A stretch of 64,000 bases of DNA from Coptis chinensis. Lineage: Eukaryota; Streptophyta; Magnoliopsida; Ranunculales; Ranunculaceae. The stretch covers positions 21,115,501-21,179,500 of the forward strand of contig CM027382.1 of the NCBI GenBank assembly GCA_015680905.1, read 5' to 3'. Each line of letters starts with the position of its first letter. Within the stretch, counting starts at the first letter, position 1. The translations under genes and the position numbers were made by a program. The notes under the pieces were generated by a model that saw only the letters and a program-made list of their open reading frames with translations, did no database searches and was not told the DNA's origin. Shown piece by piece: positions 1 through 11,235 of the stretch.

Positions 1-975
1 TTTCCAAGAAACAAATTTGCACCTCAAGTGTAAGGACATATCCACTTGTGGACTTTGAGTCTTTAGTGTCAGATATCCAATTAGCATCGCAGTATCCTTT
101 TGGAATAGCTTGATATCTTGTATAGTGCAGACCAAAATTCTGAGTATACTTTAAGTATCCCAAAACTTCATGATATGGCATCCAATGATCTTTGCTAGGA
201 TTACTTTCATTATATCGACTTAGCTTGCTCCACGAGTATGCTATGTTAGGCCTTGTCTGATTCATGACATACATTAAACTACCAAGTATCACGAGTACTC
301 TAGTTGAGATATGCTATCTCTAGTATTTTTGGCTAGATGAAGATTTACATTAACTGGTGACCTTTTTTGGTGTGATGTTATATTTCTTGAACTTTTCAAG
401 AATCGTCTCAATATATAATGAGATTGTGATAGAACAAGTCCATCCTCTCCTCTAGAAATTTTTAATTCCTAGGATAACATCAACGACACCTAAATCTTTC
501 ATGTCAAACTTACTAGACAACATTTGTTTGGTAGATTTTATGACATGCATATTACTACCCAAAATTAGCATATCGTCTACATAGAGACAAACAATGACAC
601 ATCCCTTTTGAGTGCTTTTGACATAGACACACTTGTCACACTCATTTATTTTGAAACCGTTTGACAACATTGCGTTGTCAAATTTCTCATGCCATTGTTT
701 AGTTGCTTGCTTTAATCCATATAAGGATTTAACAAGCTTGCAAACTTTCCTTTCTTGTCTAGGAGCAATAAACCCTTTGGGTTGTTCCATGTATATTTCT
801 TCATCTAGCTCACCATTCAAGAATGCCGTCTTTACATCCATTTGATGTATCTCAAATCCATGTATTGATGCTATTACTATTAGCATCCTTATGGAAGTTA
901 TTCTTGTAACTGGAGAGTAAGTGTCAAAATAATCCAATCATTCCTTTTGTCTAAAGCCTTTGACCACAAGTCTAG
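1..975 (-). mobile_element. copia reverse transcriptase core and RNase H start
   Basis: From about 937 down to 452 the reading contains YFDTYSPVTRITSIR, QMDVKTAFLNGELDEEIYM and the catalytic box VCLYVDDMLILG, the signature copia RT motifs. Between about 130 and 1 the minus strand carries the RNase H phrase equivalent to DSKSTSGYV, so the element continues past the left edge. Broken. Confidence 0.9.
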
Positions 976-2426
976 TGATAAGCACCCAAAAGTGTATTAT
1001 GAAACCCCCATTGAGACATATAAATTTGGTTAATTATGTGTTTAATAATCATGAAATAAATATGTTTTCATACTTTTGCAGGTATTCGCGATAAACATGG
1101 AAATATTATTTAAACCTGCGATAAAGCCGCGAGGAGCGACATATATATGAATTCTTCCAAATCCGCGAAGCATCAAACTTCGAAGCTCCTACCTCTTGAA
1201 CTAGGACTCGAATCGACAAGTGAGCTGCTTTCGGACAATCGTAGGCGATGAACTCTAATGTAGATAGGGAAGTTGTAAAATTGCCCCAAGACCAAACCGC
1301 CAACTGGACTACACATAGGACCCATTATGCAGCCCCCAAGATTGGATGAGTCATCAATCATGGAGCATGTCAAGACAAAATGACAAATTATTGGTGCAAA
1401 GTTGACACCTTGCATGTAATTAATTAGATTAGGTGTTAATAGTGAAAAAAAAAAGCAAAGGTGTCACTTTGTTTTAATGTGGTGGATAAAAATGAAGTAA
1501 ATGTGGTTTTGATGTTTCACATGGGAGGAAATGAGATGTCTCTCAAATGGAGAAGAAAACAAAACAAAGGGGGGACACTCCCTTGACTTCTTTTCCTTAC
1601 CTTGTATTATTTTTTAGTTCCTTAGCCATTTTTATTATTTAGTTTTAGTTTTGTAAGAAAAGCTTGTAATAGTTTTAATGGAGGAAACTTTGGTTTTCTT
1701 CTAGAAAATAAATAAAAATCAAGTGAGTTTAGATAGTTACTTTTCTTTTTCTTCTTTCTCTCTCTCTCTTTGTATTTCTAACTAATAATCCTTTATCCCA
1801 AGGATCATGAGCTAACTTCCCTTTTGGGGAGTTAATCCAACTCATGTGAGGGAAAATATTTGTTGTTAGGTTGGTAAGTTATTTAGGAAGAATAACTAGA
1901 CATACATCCTATCCCAAAATGATAGTTGGTGTAGTGTCTAGTTAGGAATCAAAGTGATGAGCTTAGAGATAAGTCATTGCTTGGTTCCATTTGCTAACAT
2001 GTATGAGCTTAGAGATGAGCCATACATGTTAGGGATCAAGTTTTCTTCCATTAGGGCCTGTCTATGAGTCTAGGAAGAATCAAATGAACCTATTCAATTC
2101 AACAACAAAAGTTATTTTCACATGAGGAGGATTAGCTCTCCACCTTTTCTTTAGCAATTTGTATTTTGTCTTAGTTTCATGATTTCTAATCTTAATGTTT
2201 TTCTTTAATGTTTGTGTAGGAAAGAAACTTAGTATTTGTATTCACTTACTCACTAGTTCCCTAAGAGTAAAACCAAATTGTAGTTGTCCTAGACTTTAGG
2301 TTGGTTCGAATCCTTATTTCAACTTTTACTGAACACGAAGATGCGTGGAGTAAGGAAACTTTGAATTAAACTCTTTTCGCCAAATTAGAGAGTCAAATCT
2401 CTAACGTGAGTAAAAAGCTTATATCA
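976..2426. mobile_element. Solo LTR inserted in the copia RT, 5-bp TSD
   Basis: The 1451-bp block starts tgataagc and ends gcttatatca (TG..CA with inverted ends). It is flanked by identical 5-bp copies of tctag at 971-975 and 2427-2431, and removal of block plus one copy rejoins the copia RT reading. It holds no internal domain, so it is read as a solo LTR left by LTR-LTR recombination. The length and the tgataag..cttat ends resemble the gypsy (Athila/Tat-like) LTRs further right, but the interior is different, so it is a separate family. It is younger than the copia element it splits. Confidence 0.85.
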
Positions 2427-2431
2427 TCTAG

Positions 2432-2690
2432 CTTTATACTTGTTGATTGATCCATCAGTCTTAAATTTCTTTGTGAATATCCAAGTATATCCCAAAGTCT
2501 TGGAATCTAGTGGTAAATCTACCAATTCTCATGTATGATTTTGCATTATGGATTCAATCTAAGCTATTTATTGCTTCTTTCCAATAAGTAGCTTCGGAGA
2601 TGACATTGCCTCCTTGAATGTTTGAGGATTATTTTCCAACAAGTATGTTAGAAAATCAGGTCCAAAAGACGTTGACGTCCTTGACCTTTT
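2432..2690 (-). mobile_element. copia reverse transcriptase, N-terminal part
   Basis: The minus strand reads the start of the plant copia RT (the DLP...GYTWIF-type segment and the tract leading to the KARLVVKGF motif). It stops at the right-hand target-site copy of the inserted solo LTR. The rest of the RT resumes at 975 and below. Confidence 0.75.
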
Positions 2691-2697
2691 GCTACGT

Positions 2698-3800
2698 CTA
2701 GGTTCCTCCCTCAATTTCACTTTGTGTAGGATGGTTACTAGTTGTAGCGTCTAAAGTTCTCTTTGTTGAACTTGGCTCTATACACATGTTATCTGAAAAC
2801 GTATTTTCAAAGAATGAAGCATTCCTTGACTCAATAATCGTATTAACATGTATATCTTGAATCTCTGATTTATGAACCAAAAAATGATATGCACTACTAT
2901 TGTTTGCATATCCAATGAACACACAATCAATAGTCTTGGGTCCTATCTTCACCTTCTTAGGTTTAGAGACTTCCACTTTAGCAAGACACCCCCACAATTT
3001 TAAGAATTCGTAGGAAGTCTGATGACCTTTCCACAATTCGTATGGTGTTTTAAGCGTCTTCTTGTTAGGAATCTTGTTGAGAATGTAATTGGCGGAAAGG
3101 AAAGCTTCTCCTCACAAATTCTGGGGTAAACCATAACTTAACAACATAACATTCATCATCTCTTTTAGAGTTCGGTTTTTTCGTTCCGCAATACCGTTTG
3201 ATTGAGGTGAATAAGGAGCCGTAGTTTGATGAATGATTCCATGTTCAGAACAGAAACCTTCAAAAGGTGATTCATATTCACCTCCTCTATCAATCCTTAT
3301 AGCCTTAATCTTTTTTGCTTAGTTGATTTTCAACTTCATTTTATAGTGTTTGAACACTTCAATTGCTTCATCTTTACTTCTCGACAAGTAAACATAACTA
3401 TATTTAGTGCTATCGTCAATAAAAGTAATGAAATACTTTTTATCACCTTTAGTTTGTCGTGCGTTAAGATCACATATATCCGTGTGTGTATTAAGTCTAG
3501 AGATTCAAGATACTTCTTTCAATGGAATGAAAGGATGATCACAGTCAACTTGGATTCTACACAAATTTCACATTTATGGTGTGGGTCTATTTTTATCTTT
3601 GGTATATAGTCCAAATTAATTAATCTACATAAAAGTATCATAATTAACATGTCATAATCTACCATGCCATACATGTAAAGACTCAATCAAGTAAACGAAG
3701 ATTCAACTTTATTGGGCTCTTTGACCGCAATAGTAAAACAAGACATCCTAAAGAGCCCATCCCGAAGATGGCCCTTACCCACCGAATACATCATTCTTAG
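2698..3800 (-). mobile_element. copia integrase region
   Basis: The minus-strand reading of about 3060-3400 includes the integrase core phrase IRIDRGGEYES and the motif around SPQSNG..ERKNRT (DDE core). The 2698-3036 reading continues with WGCLAKVEVSKPKK and CVFIGYANNSSAYHF, the conserved segment after the core in plant copia integrases. The region lies between protease and RT. Broken. Confidence 0.85.
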
Positions 3801-3831
3801 TTAGCACAAATTTATCGAAACAAAGACTAAC

Positions 3832-4287
3832 TTAAAGCCATTCTTGCTCAAGATGACCCGTGAAACCAAGTTCTTGCGAATGGCGCACATAGAGCACCTC
3901 ATTTAGAGTTAGTTCCTTCCCGGAAGTCAACCTCATCACCACCTTTCCTTTGCCTTCAACCTTGGATGTAGAAGAGTTTCCTATAAAAAGTTGTTCTTCC
4001 TTTTCCACAACATGATAAGTGGTGAACATCGACTTGTTGGAGCATATTTGGCGAGTAGCACCAGTATCCACCCACCATTCCCTTTCATTTCCAATCATGA
4101 GACATTCAGAAACCACAATAGATAGGTTCATGTCATTAACATTGTCGGAAAGCGTGTCCATTGTCACATTTGCTTCCAGTCTTTTTGTTTTTGTACTTTT
4201 TGGCTTGCGACATTCACTTACCTTATGTCCAAATTTCTTCCCATAGTTAGAAGCACTTGCCCTTGAACTTAGTAGGCACACTACCAT
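3832..4287 (-). mobile_element. copia zinc-knuckle and protease region
   Basis: The reading opens with the remains of a CCHC knuckle (KFGHKVSECRKPK), then about 50 residues later the aspartic protease site WWVDTGATRQICSN (DTGA catalytic triad form) and the flap-side segment GKGKVVMRLTSGKELTL. Arrangement and spacing fit the nucleocapsid-protease junction of copia polyproteins. Confidence 0.88.
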
Positions 4288-4385
4288 CTTCTCCTTGAGT
4301 TTTTGTCTTGGCGGCTTCCTCTTTCCCCAGCACTTGATCCTTCCACAACATTGGCCTTTGCCACCATGGGATCCTTGCCCTTCTT

Positions 4386-5048
4386 CTAAGATAGACGGTT
4401 ATCTTCCTCTATCCTTAGACGGACAATCAGTTCTTCAAGATTCATATCTTTGCGTTTATGCTTAAGATAGTTCTTAAAATCCTTCCAAGATGGTGGTAAT
4501 TTCTCAATCATAGCAGCCACTTGGAAAGATTCTCCTAGGGTCATTCCTTCAGCAATGACATCATGGAGGATTACTTGAAGTTCTTGGACTTGGCTTATGA
4601 CGGTCTTACTATCCGTCATTTTGAAATTAAAAAATATGCCAACTATGAATTTCTTCATGCCAGCATCTTCACTCTTGTATTTCTTGTCCAACGAATCCCA
4701 AAGTTCCTTAGCAGTCTTGAACACACTATACACATTATATAATGAGTCAGCCAACCCGCTAAGGACATAATTTCTACACAAGAAATCAACATGAAACCAA
4801 GCATCCTTGGCCAAAACCTTCTCCTTGTCGGTTTCATCAAGGCTTACATCAGGAGCCTTACCCCACATAAACCTTGCCAAGTTAAGGGTGGTCAGATAAA
4901 AGAGCATCTTTTGTTGCCAGCGCTTGAAATTAGTTCCATTGAACTTTTCAGGCTTCTCCCCATGAGGAACAGAATGGGGAACAATAGTAGGAACACGATA
5001 ACAACAGTGTGGCGGTGGTGTTGCCATATTCTCAAAATATAACCACAC
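4386..5048 (-). mobile_element. copia gag region
   Basis: Open reading of about 220 residues with the usual plant copia gag signature: near residue 32 the motif EKFNGTNFKRWQQKM, then a helical capsid-like region with ELWDSLDKKYKSEDAG, and LPPSWKDFKNYL near residue 190. This is the UBN2/gag-polypeptide type of domain. It lies directly downstream of the LTR leader and upstream of the protease block, as expected. Part of a broken element. Confidence 0.88.
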
Positions 5049-5137
5049 TTTGTTATTCCTTTAAACCAAAAAGAAAAGAAAATGTAAACAAATTCTGTTC
5101 GGTAAAAAAGAAGAAGAAAAAAAAATATGTCTTAAGT

Positions 5138-5768
5138 TGTTAGGAATATACAACTTAATTGTACTTACTCTTTACCAATTACCAAACTATACAAACCTTT
5201 TGTCTTGTACGTGTCTTGTACTTCTTAAATCCGAGCCTAGTGTAGATACACTATGTCCTTAAAATAGATTTTCCCCCTCACGGTGCTTGAAGATTGATGG
5301 GAAACTGTCTCCCAAGATATAACGGATTTCCTTCTATAGAAAGCTAGTACTTCACTTCTATAGAATTAGCGAACACAACATAGTATTTGACTAAGAACAG
5401 GGGGAGAAGAGAAAGATAAAAACTCTGTGTGATCTGGTGTGTCTTTCTCTCCAAATTCATCCACTATTTATAGGTGAGTGGTGCCTCTTCGAAACAACCG
5501 CGGTGACTCTTGGGAAAAAGTAAGCAACTCTTTGAAAAGTCACATGTTTCGAAAAGACACACCATTTCGGCATAAAACACTGTTTGGAAAGGTCACACCT
5601 TTTCGGCATGATGCATTGTTTCGAACTAGTGCATCCTTTTGAAAAGGTTTTTCTCACTTTTACGTCTTTGTTTCAAGATAAACCCATTTCATCTCAATGT
5701 GAGATAACTTGGGAGACAAATTACTCATTCATATCTCAATGGATTTGTGCAAATCTATTTTTCTAACA
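5138..5768 (-). repeat. 5' LTR of the copia element
   Basis: On the minus strand this 631-bp block starts tgttagaaaa and ends ttcctaaca, the TG..CA form expected of an LTR, and lies just upstream of gag. Between about 5510 and 5660 it holds several imperfect copies of a roughly 35-bp unit with cores such as tttcgaaa and ttttcggcat. Short repeated enhancer boxes of this kind are known in the LTRs of Tnt1/Tto1-type elements; a regulatory role here is inference. I saw no clear initiator-Met primer binding site next to 5138, so the inner boundary may be off by some bases. Confidence 0.7.
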
Positions 5769-5988
5769 AACAAATCAACACGTTTAATGCCTTGCTAATT
5801 CAAATTTTTATACCAAAGATAGAGTATACGTAGCATAATCTTTGATTTAATCTTTTTGAGAAAGTGAAAGGCCATACACTGGAGATCGAAGGGAGCGACG
5901 TCCTTATTGGTGACATGTCTCCAAAGACCACCACAACCTCTTCTCTGAGTGAGGGGGAACAACCTCGGTTTCTTATAACCACCTTTAG

Positions 5989-6198
5989 TCACACACTAAT
6001 CGCACCACCCTCATGATCGGGTTTGTCATCCTTTACCACATATTTATCATTGGAAGCTACAAGAATTGAACGCATATTTTCTTGTTGTTTGTTTGGCAAA
6101 TCAACCTCTCTGCAATTACCCATCAGCCGAGATGAAGCAAAGGAGGGGATCACCACTTTGTAGTGTAAGTTCTTTGGAACCAAACGAGCTAAAGCCAT
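5989..6198 (-). CDS. Orphan first-exon-like ORF, product unknown
   Basis: A 69-residue reading begins MALARLVPKNLHYK and continues with basic, serine-rich sequence (IPSFASSRLMGNCRE), compatible with an organelle-targeting N-terminus. I do not recognise a family. No continuation is visible: 220 bp downstream the copia LTR begins, and about 490 bp upstream the hAT element begins. A possible donor (gcgatta|gtgtgtga) overlaps the stop, so it could be exon 1 of a gene interrupted by the copia element. It could equally be a chance ORF. Nothing else is recognisable in 5769-5988. Confidence 0.25.
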   Translation of the reverse strand: MALARLVPKNLHYKVVIPSFASSRLMGNCREVDLPNKQQENMRSILVASNDKYVVKDDKPDHEGGAISV

Positions 6199-6687
6199 GT
6201 TTGGTTCCTACAGCTCTCGACTACAGAATACTATTAGTTTAAAGAACTGATAACATATACAACACATGCTAAGTTGAAACAGTTTTTCTACGGCAACACA
6301 CATTATGAATCGAATAGGCAAACACAATGACGTGGCAAGGGAAACTCACGTGCCTTATTTTGCTAACACCAACTCCCATCGACCCATCTTTAACCTCAAT
6401 ATCATCTACTATTTCTACATACCAAACAAGAACTGATTCTTGTAAACCGCCATTAATTGTTTTCCTTATTTTCACTTTAACCATTTATCTCTTGATATAT
6501 TGCATCCATCTATCTTAGTTTTCCGATGATCCAAAAATCGCATAAGAGACAACCCATGGATAAATATCCTAAACTTTTTGACCTATTACTTAAGACAATT
6601 TTTTTGTAAAGTTGTAAATCTTGTTTCTTGTATTAATTAATCATCAATGTACCTATCCGGTATCCCACTTGTTATCATCATCGATTA
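6199..6687. other. Non-coding flank between orphan ORF and hAT element
   Basis: AT-rich single-copy-looking sequence. Two short overlapping ORFs on opposite strands (6269-6484 minus, 6327-6518 plus) have no recognisable domain. The sequence ends at tcgatta (6681-6687), the likely target-site copy of the hAT element. Confidence 0.4.
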
Positions 6688-9600
6688 ATGGGGGCCGACT
6701 CATCCATGTAGCAAAATAAAGCGGCTTAGGGCCCCACAGCTCAAGGGCCCCAATATATTCCAGGTCCAAAGGTGATCCACTACCCAAATCCACTATCGCG
6801 GTAAGAGGAAAAAAAAGCGTTTTACATTGGAAAGGAAAAAAAAAGCGGTATCTGATAACGAACCCTTTGTTTCCCTTTGCCTTCACCGGCTTCTCCACCG
6901 TTTCCCACACCTTCAATTCTCAAGCAAAATAATGCACACTTCCATAACTAATCAACGTTCTTCTTCACCTCTTTATAAAACCAACAATAGACTCTTACCT
7001 CTATCATCTTCTTTTTGCCTTCTTTGGTTTTATAATCCCTCATTCTCTTTGACTCTCTATATTTTTCTTCTTCTCTCTATTTTCAAGAAAGATAAAAGAA
7101 AAGAAAAGGTTGGTGTCTTTTTTTACTTTAATTGTTAAATTGTTATCTTATAAATTCTAATTTAATTCCACTCAAATTCATTCTTTTCTTTTTTGGATAG
7201 TGTATAATGGTTTTAATAGGTATAATTGGGCTAGTTGCTTAGCCAAAGTGGTTGACTGGTTGTCGTGGTCTCGTGGATTGTCTACTTTTTTACCCTATAC
7301 TTGAGCGACTTGGCTATCAATTAAAAGCTTCATCTCATGGTGATTGTTTCCATTTTATTTTATTTTTTGGTATGTTATGTGACTAGGTGAGGACTTATTG
7401 CTTGCTGCTTGCATATTATTTTACTGTTTTAACATGAACTGAAAGTATAAATCCGGTAATCAAAATCGTCAAGAAAAGAGAAAAGTAGATGAGGCGATTG
7501 AATCTCAAAGAGGAGCTGTTTTTAAATTTATAAAAAACTATAAACAAAGTGAATCGGTTAGTTCAAGTGATAATTTAGTAAATGAACAACCCGACCAACC
7601 AATAGAAGTGGATAATGATGAAAATATAGAACACATTGATCATCGATCCTAATGTAAATTTTGCTCCTAGTGTTTTACGTTCAAGATAACATTGAAGAAA
7701 ATCAAACAAATGAAAGAAATGATAACTCAAATGTAAGACTTGCTTGCTAGTATTGATGAGAACCTCAATGAACAATCCAACTCTTTAGTTCAAGATATTT
7801 ATGACCCTGGACGATGGGGTAAAATTGATACAAAACTAAGAGATTTGTTAGTTAAGAAGGGTCCAATTAGAGTTAGTGACGTAGAATTTCCTATTGATAT
7901 GAAAACAAAAAGAAAATTTTCAGCTAAATTTTACACCCAAGTAGCACCAAATGGAGAGAAGTTTGATAGAAATTGGTTAGTATATTCAAAATATTGCAAT
8001 AAGGTTTTTTGTTTATGTTGTAAGTTATTTAACTCAAGTTGCACCCAATTTCAATTAAACGGTGAAGGGACTGATGATTGGCAAAATATTGGTACCAAAC
8101 TTAAAAAACATGAACTTTCTACTGGTCACATTGATAATTTGACACGTTGGGAAGAGTTAAGTGAAAGATTAAACAGCAAAACAACAATTGATAAGCATAT
8201 CCAAGAGCAAATTGATAGGGAAAAAGAACATTGGAGTAATGTACTACTAAGAATTATTGTTGTTGTTAAGACAATTTCTAAAAACAATATGACATTTCGT
8301 GGAAAGAATGAGAAAATTTATGAAGCTAATAATGGTATGTGTTTTAGCTTAATTGAAATGATTGCAGAGTTTGACCCAATTATGCAAGAACATCTCCGGC
8401 GTATCAAACATGATAAATTAAAGGTTCATTATCTTAGTCACAATATACAAAATGAATTGATATAATTGTTGGCATCTGAAATAAAAAAAAATAAAATTAT
8501 TCTGAAAATTAAGGAAGCAAAATATTATTTTGTTATACTTGATTGCACTCCTGATATTAGTCACCAAGAACAAATGACTGTCATATTACGTTGTGTAGAT
8601 GTTTCCTCAAGTCTCATAAGAATCGAAGAGTATTTTCTAGACTTTTGAAGACACGTCAGGTAAAGGACTTTTTAATGAGCTATTACGTGTTTTAGAAGAA
8701 TATAAATTAGATTTTAACGACATAAGAGGTCAAGGGTATGATAATGGATCAAATATGAAAGGTTAAAATCAAAGGCCAAAAAGATTGTTAGATATAAATC
8801 CTAGAGCATTTTACTCTCCATGTGGATGTCAGTCTTAACTTAGTATTATGTGATATGGCTTAATTCTTGTTGAAAGGCAATATCATTTTTGGAATTTTGC
8901 AACATATTTATTGTTTGTTTTCTTCCCTACAAAACGATGGGATGTTTTATGTAAGTATTTAACTAAGTATACGGTGAAGACTTTGTCACCAACACGTTGG
9001 GAAAGTCAAGTTGAGAGTGTTAAAGCATTGATTACTCAAAGCGCCAGAAATTAGGGATGCTCTATTTGAGCTAGCAAAAATTAGTGAGGATCAAAACAAA
9101 TAGTGAAGCCGAAAAAGTCTAGCATTGCATGATTTAGAAAATTATGAGTTTTTGTTTGGAATGGTTATTTGGTATGATATATGAGCTACTGTGAATTTGG
9201 TTAGTAAGGATTTACAATCTAAAGATATGCCCATTGACATGGCTATAAATCAAATAAAAGGTCTAATCACATTTTTTAAAAAGTACAGAGAAGATGGATT
9301 TGAAAAGGCTAAAATAGCATCTGTGGATATTGCACGTCAAATGGATATAGAACCGGTATTTCATGAAAAACGTGTAATTCGGAGAAAGAGACAATTTGAT
9401 GAGAATGTTGACAATGAAGTAACTCAAACATCTGAAGAGTCATTTAGAACTAATTTTTTCTTATATATAATTGATCAAGCGATATCATATTTTAATAATA
9501 GATTTGACCAGTTAAAAAGTTTTGAAGAAACGTTCGGATTTTTATTTGACGTGAAAAAATTGAAATCAATAGATGATGATAGGTTAAAAGAATATTGTCT

Positions 9601-10232
9601 TAATCTTGAAAGTTTTCTGAAACATGGAGAGAGTTGTGATATTTATGGTACAGATTTGTTTTTAGAATTAAGACTACTAAGAGAAATTTTAGATACCAAA
9701 AATGAATCTGCAATTAAAATATTGAACTATCTAAAAAGAATATAATTTTTTCCAAATGCTTATATAGGTTATAGAATATTGTTGACAGTACCTGTAACCG
9801 TTGCTTCAGCAGAAAGGAGTTTTTCAAAACTAAATTAATTAAATCTTACTTAAGATCAACCATGTCACAAGAAAGATTGAGTGGATTAGCTACATTATCT
9901 ATAGAAAGAGATTTTCTAGAAAAACTTGAATACAAAGATTTAATTAGTGATTTTGCAGCTCAAAAAATAAGAAAAATGAAATTTAATTGAAGTTTGTGAC
10001 ATGTAAAAATTTCTTTAGCGTAAAAAAAAAATTTAAATCCGCCAAAGTATTTTGATAATACATTGCCGGTCCCAAGCCGGATAAAAAGATGAGGATTTGC
10101 ACTCATATGATGAAATAACGTAAATAAAGCAATAAATTGTAAACAATTTTTATTGGTATTAATTGTAGAAGGCCCCTATTTGAACTTCGCTTATGGCCCG
10201 AATAGCCTTGAGCTGCCCCTGTCAGTGTAATG
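6688..10232 (+). mobile_element. Decayed hAT-superfamily DNA transposon
   Basis: The transposase (7434-9990) is of the TTF-zinc-finger / DUF4371 / hAT-dimerisation type. The right end, read inward on the minus strand, is caggggcagctcaagg followed by a gggcc-rich stretch. The left end (about 6689-6760) is also rich in ggggcc and contains cagctcaagggcccca. The terminal repeats are therefore related but eroded. A 7-bp match tcgatta lies at 6681-6687 and again at 10233-10239, close to the 8-bp duplication hAT elements make. The exact right end is uncertain: caggggc ends at 10221, 11 bp before the TSD candidate. Confidence 0.8.
7434..9990 (+). pseudogene. hAT transposase pseudogene (TTF zinc finger, DUF4371, dimerisation domain)
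   Basis: An N-terminal KYKSGNQ..RQEKRK..EAIESQRGA start region lies at 7434-7640, with an in-frame TGA at the third codon of the likely start. The 7740-8465 reading has a TTF-type zinc finger near residues 60-132 (YCNKVFCLCCKLF with later histidines), then the DUF4371 region. A TAA at 8463 interrupts it and the same frame continues to 8648. The ribonuclease-H-like core motif GQGYDNGSNMKG lies near 8730-8763, in a shifted frame. The 9191-9745 block carries the helical insertion domain. The dimerisation signature VPVTVASAERSFSKL is at about 9780-9830, and after a further shift the reading ends at 9988-9990. At least three frame breaks and several stops make it inactive as read. Confidence 0.85.
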
Positions 10233-11235
10233 TCGATTAGTTTCAAATAAGAAAACATAATTAGGAAAGGTTAAAATCGTTCAATCCTTAGTTAACTGGA
10301 TGTTCAAAATGAGAAATGAATACATATTAAAAGGTAAATCTTCTGTCAATTTGATAGTGGTAATTAATGGTAGAATCAACAACAACCAAGTCATAGAAGT
10401 TCAAATTGCGCATTCGGTTCAAATTGTGTGATGCTATAGAATTTTTGAAGTTGAAAATATAGGACTAGAAACGTGAGAAGATATGCAATTAGTTTGATTA
10501 TTTGGTAGACGAGAAAGAGTTTACTAATGTTCTAAGTGCTTCTGGTATGTACTTGAGAAAGCAGTCTGTGTTATCTTGTTTTCCTTTCATTCTCTTGCGT
10601 CAGGTGTTAGTCCAAGAGACGTCCAGTGGACAACTGTACATAAAATGTAGTGCCCGACTGCCACATGCCATGCATTATAACTCTACTATCTTGTTTGTCA
10701 GGTAACAATTGTTAACACGGTTGATCAAAGATTCAAGCACTGTTTGCGCTCTCAAAAGGAATAACACATTCATTTTCCATCCCAAAAAAGAAATGTTAAA
10801 AAGAAATGTTTGATAACTTTTTGGCTCCGTTATTCAGACGCACGGTTTTTTCACTGTTTTCTTCTTTTCCGTGTTTTTTAACTATAACAATATCGAACGT
10901 GAAACGAAAGACAAACAAGGGAATGACGAAATCAGAGGGTGCTTTCAAATGTCAAGTAAAAAAATGAAGAGATAACATAAGTGATCTTCCAAACGGTAGT
11001 AAAAGGTGGGAAGAGTACGATTTTGCTTACTATTCAGTTGCATACGGAACTGTGTAAGCCATTTTTCTATTTTCTGTACATCACATCCAACGGAGAAGAA
11101 CATGAAACGGCCAGACTCAAATATTACAATTAACACAATTAAATGCCTATTTGCTCCCCAGCGTCTTTACAATAGTAGAAGGCACCCCCCGATTAGAAAA
11201 CCTTTGATTGATCATATCCTTGCAGCCTCACTCAT
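10233..11235. other. Intergenic, no gene seen
   Basis: Between the hAT right end and the DUF4050 stop codon I see only AT-rich sequence with short chance ORFs (10502-10705, 11006-11239, 10945-11136) lacking domains, splice context or composition of coding DNA. The last 200 bp would hold the 3' UTR and poly(A) signals of the minus-strand DUF4050 gene. Confidence 0.5.

Larger units (their letters stand above)
1..5768 (-). mobile_element. Broken Ty1/copia LTR retrotransposon, cut by window edge
   Basis: Reading right to left, the parts follow copia order: 5' LTR (5138-5768), gag, protease, integrase, reverse transcriptase and RNase H. Integrase before RT is diagnostic of Ty1/copia. The gag style and RT motifs resemble the Tork/Tnt1 side of the superfamily, which is inference. 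The 3' LTR lies beyond position 1, so no LTR pair is available for dating. A foreign solo LTR (976-2426) splits the RT region. The element is a fossil with several breaks besides that insertion. Its right end touches host sequence at 5769. Confidence 0.9.

Noticed and set aside
1106-1415. Minus-strand ORFs inside the solo LTR
   Set aside because: LTR sequence; no protein motif.
6827-7138. Plus-strand ORF of 103 residues near the hAT left end
   Set aside because: Pyrimidine-rich leader sequence of the hAT element, no domain.
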